Assembly (NCBI GenBank): GCA_012513195.1
Contig: JAAZCR010000137.1
Coordinates: 1 to 8,647 of the forward strand
Source: Bacilli bacterium
GTDB taxonomy: Bacteria > Bacillota_I > Bacilli_A > Haloplasmatales > Haloplasmataceae
Direction of reading: 5' to 3'
DNA: 8,647 bases
The position numbers and the translations under genes were made by a program. How positions within the stretch are numbered: position 1 is the stretch's first letter; every line of letters begins with the position of its first letter. Under the pieces are notes generated by a model. It was not told the origin of the DNA, ran no database searches, and saw nothing but the letters and a program-made list of their open reading frames with translations. Shown one piece after another: positions 6,926-8,647 of this stretch.

Positions 6926-8647
6926 TCATTCCTCCATTAAACTATTAATATATTTGATTAATTCTTCTTTCGATGACAATAGAAGTTTATCTCTCAGTTC
7001 AGCCTGTTCTATTACTTTTCTAAATGTCTCTGATTCAGTTAAGTTTTTTCGTTCCGGGTTTTCCACTACAGTAATCTTATTATTATCTATTATAACAAAA
7101 TTTAGTTCAAAAAACACTTGTAATGATATCATTTGTAGGCGTTTACTAAACCCCATTTTCGCAAATAATAACTCAACTTGTGGGTCATTTATTGTGAAGT
7201 TTCCAACCTTCTTTAACATCTGATAAAACTTACCTAGTTTTTCCCGCGTCAACAAATGTTCAGTACTAAATAAATCATCATTATGTAAAATTAAATAGAT
7301 GTTATTTATATTTTGTTGTTTTAAGATGTATTGTAAATCTTTAACGCTTTCTGGTAAATCTATTAAAACAACATCACTACAAAAATCTAAATCGTAAGTA
7401 AACTTCTCGGCATTATTAAAGCCACAATCATTTTCAAAATATATAAATTGCTTATTTTTTAATACTTGTTCAAAATCCCAAGCCTTATGCCTACAATCAA
7501 AGATTTGGCGATAGCGACAGCGCATATCTTCAATGGTGAATTGATTAGATATCGTACCATTATATTCATTAATATCAAAGGTACCTACCACATCGATTAA
7601 ATCATTGATACTTATATTATAGTATATTTCCCCTTTATTAAAGGCGATACCTTCGATGATTTTACCGTCCTTCTTTAAGGTAATCTTCAAGTGCTTGTCT
7701 CCACCAACAGGACTTACCGCTGCTACTTCACAGTCTGTTAACAGGAATAACGGATTATCATTATTCATCCCAAAGGGGCGAAACTTTTGGAGTTCTTGGG
7801 TGAGATTTAAACTAATTAAACTCGCATCTAATTCACAATCAATGTTCACCCACCGACATATTTCCCCTTGCCCTAGTTCATGTAATCTTTCTCTGAGTAA
7901 GGGGATGTTTTCTTTTCTTATTGATAGGCCTGCAGCCAGTTTATGACCCCCAAATTGTTCTAGGATATCAGCACATTTAGTGAGATTTTCCATTAAAGGA
8001 AAACCTTCGATACTCCGACATGAACCTTTATACAACCCTTGCGATTCAGTTAAGACAATGGCAGGTTTGTGATAGATGGATATCAGTTTACTACAGATGA
8101 TACCCAATACTCCCTCATGAAAGTCTGTACCTTCGACGACTAGGACATTATACTTATTTAAATCATCGCGCTCGATGATTTCAATGGCCTCATTTATACT
8201 TCCTTCAATAGTTTGTTTGCGGTTATCATTAAGTTCTTCAACTTCATGTACTAATCTTATTGCTTCTTCATAATTTTCTGTCACAAGAAGTTGTACAGCG
8301 AGATTTCCACTTTCCATTCGCCCAGGGGCGTTTAACCGCGGTCCAATCAGAAAACCTAAGGCGTATTCATTTATTTTCTTTAAGTTTAAACTTTGAATTA
8401 ATAATCTTAACCCTAAATGACTGGTATTTCTTAATTGATTTAATCCCCATTTCACAATTGTCCGATTCTCATCATGTAAACTTACCATATCGCTGTAAGT
8501 TCCTAGTGCGGCTAAATCAATTAAATCTAAGGCTTCATCCCCTAAGATGGCTTGGGCTAATTTGAATGCCACACCACAACCAGATAGTTCTTTAAAGGGA
8601 TAATTCTCGTTAGGTAGCTTCGGATGTAAAATCGCATAAGCTAAGGG
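6926..8647 (-). CDS. recJ: Single-stranded-DNA-specific exonuclease RecJ (N-terminus missing)
   Basis: A 5'-3' exonuclease on single-stranded DNA acting in recombination, mismatch and base-excision repair. The frame is open to the window edge, giving 573 C-terminal residues; the catalytic DHH part (roughly 200 residues) lies beyond. The visible part begins inside the core with AYAILHPKLP and YPFKELSGCGVAFKLA (16-31), then DLAALGTYSDMVSL (44-57, with a metal-site-type Asp53), ENR (60-62) and GPRLNAPGRM (102-111). The DHHA1 half carries HEGVLGIICSKL (177-188) and GGHKLAAGL (233-241). An OB-fold follows (about 280-372, with FRPFGMNNDNPLF), then an extra domain of about 200 residues (373-573) as in the long Bacillus-type RecJ. 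That last part is poorly conserved but continuous, so I see no damage. A GTG at 8572 is an internal Val, not a start. The gene ends in TGA three bases before apt and leads the apt-rel-dtd series; its promoter is outside the window. Confidence 0.96.
   Translation of the reverse strand, partial: PLAYAILHPKLPNENYPFKELSGCGVAFKLAQAILGDEALDLIDLAALGTYSDMVSLHDENRTIVKWGLNQLRNTSHLGLRLLIQSLNLKKINEYALGFLIGPRLNAPGRMESGNLAVQLLVTENYEEAIRLVHEVEELNDNRKQTIEGSINEAIEIIERDDLNKYNVLVVEGTDFHEGVLGIICSKLISIYHKPAIVLTESQGLYKGSCRSIEGFPLMENLTKCADILEQFGGHKLAAGLSIRKENIPLLRERLHELGQGEICRWVNIDCELDASLISLNLTQELQKFRPFGMNNDNPLFLLTDCEVAAVSPVGGDKHLKITLKKDGKIIEGIAFNKGEIYYNISINDLIDVVGTFDINEYNGTISNQFTIEDMRCRYRQIFDCRHKAWDFEQVLKNKQFIYFENDCGFNNAEKFTYDLDFCSDVVLIDLPESVKDLQYILKQQNINNIYLILHNDDLFSTEHLLTREKLGKFYQMLKKVGNFTINDPQVELLFAKMGFSKRLQMISLQVFFELNFVIIDNNKITVVENPERKNLTESETFRKVIEQAELRDKLLLSSKEELIKYINSLMEE

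Noticed and set aside
8570..8572. RecJ starting at GTG 8572 as a short form
   Set aside because: The frame continues without a stop to the window edge, and the upstream residues (YPFKELSGCG) match the conserved RecJ core.

Overview
The window is AT-rich bacterial DNA with a standard genetic code: UGA is a stop (recJ ends in TGA) and Trp is UGG. Shine-Dalgarno sites are strong and genes are tightly packed. The order recJ-apt-relA/rel-dtd is the classic Bacillota (Firmicutes) arrangement. With the low GC this suggests a low-GC Bacillota or a standard-code relative of the Mollicutes; I cannot name the genus from the sequence alone.

Layout. Positions 1-1511 (+): the 3' part of a DrrA-type ABC ATPase overlaps an ABC-2 permease, forming a two-gene exporter unit that ends at a perfect 14-bp hairpin terminator (1595-1629). 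Positions 1709-2243 (-): a GNAT-family N-acetyltransferase broken by a one-base frameshift in a seven-base homopolymer. Positions 2314-2354 (-): a terminator closing a long leftward gene series. Positions 2378-3609 (-): two membrane-protein genes of unknown function. The larger has two transmembrane pairs, each followed by a PH-like stretch; the smaller encodes a 61-residue two-helix protein. Positions 3654-8647 (-): dtd, bifunctional rel, apt and the 3' two thirds of recJ.

How the genes fit together. The leftward block combines single-strand DNA repair (RecJ), adenine salvage (Apt), (p)ppGpp metabolism (Rel) and removal of D-amino acids from tRNA (Dtd). Spacing is 3 nt for recJ-apt, 110 nt for apt-rel and 0 nt for rel-dtd. 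The unknown membrane pair follows dtd after a weak hairpin and shares the strand and the final terminator, so it may be read through from the operon or have its own promoter. The rightward ABC genes converge on this block across the terminator and the broken acetyltransferase gene.

Most of the window is conserved housekeeping content. The least explained parts are the TM-PH duplicated protein with its small partner, and the frameshifted acetyltransferase. I saw no RNA genes, mobile elements, CRISPR arrays or phage genes, and no gene-free stretch exceeds 300 bases.
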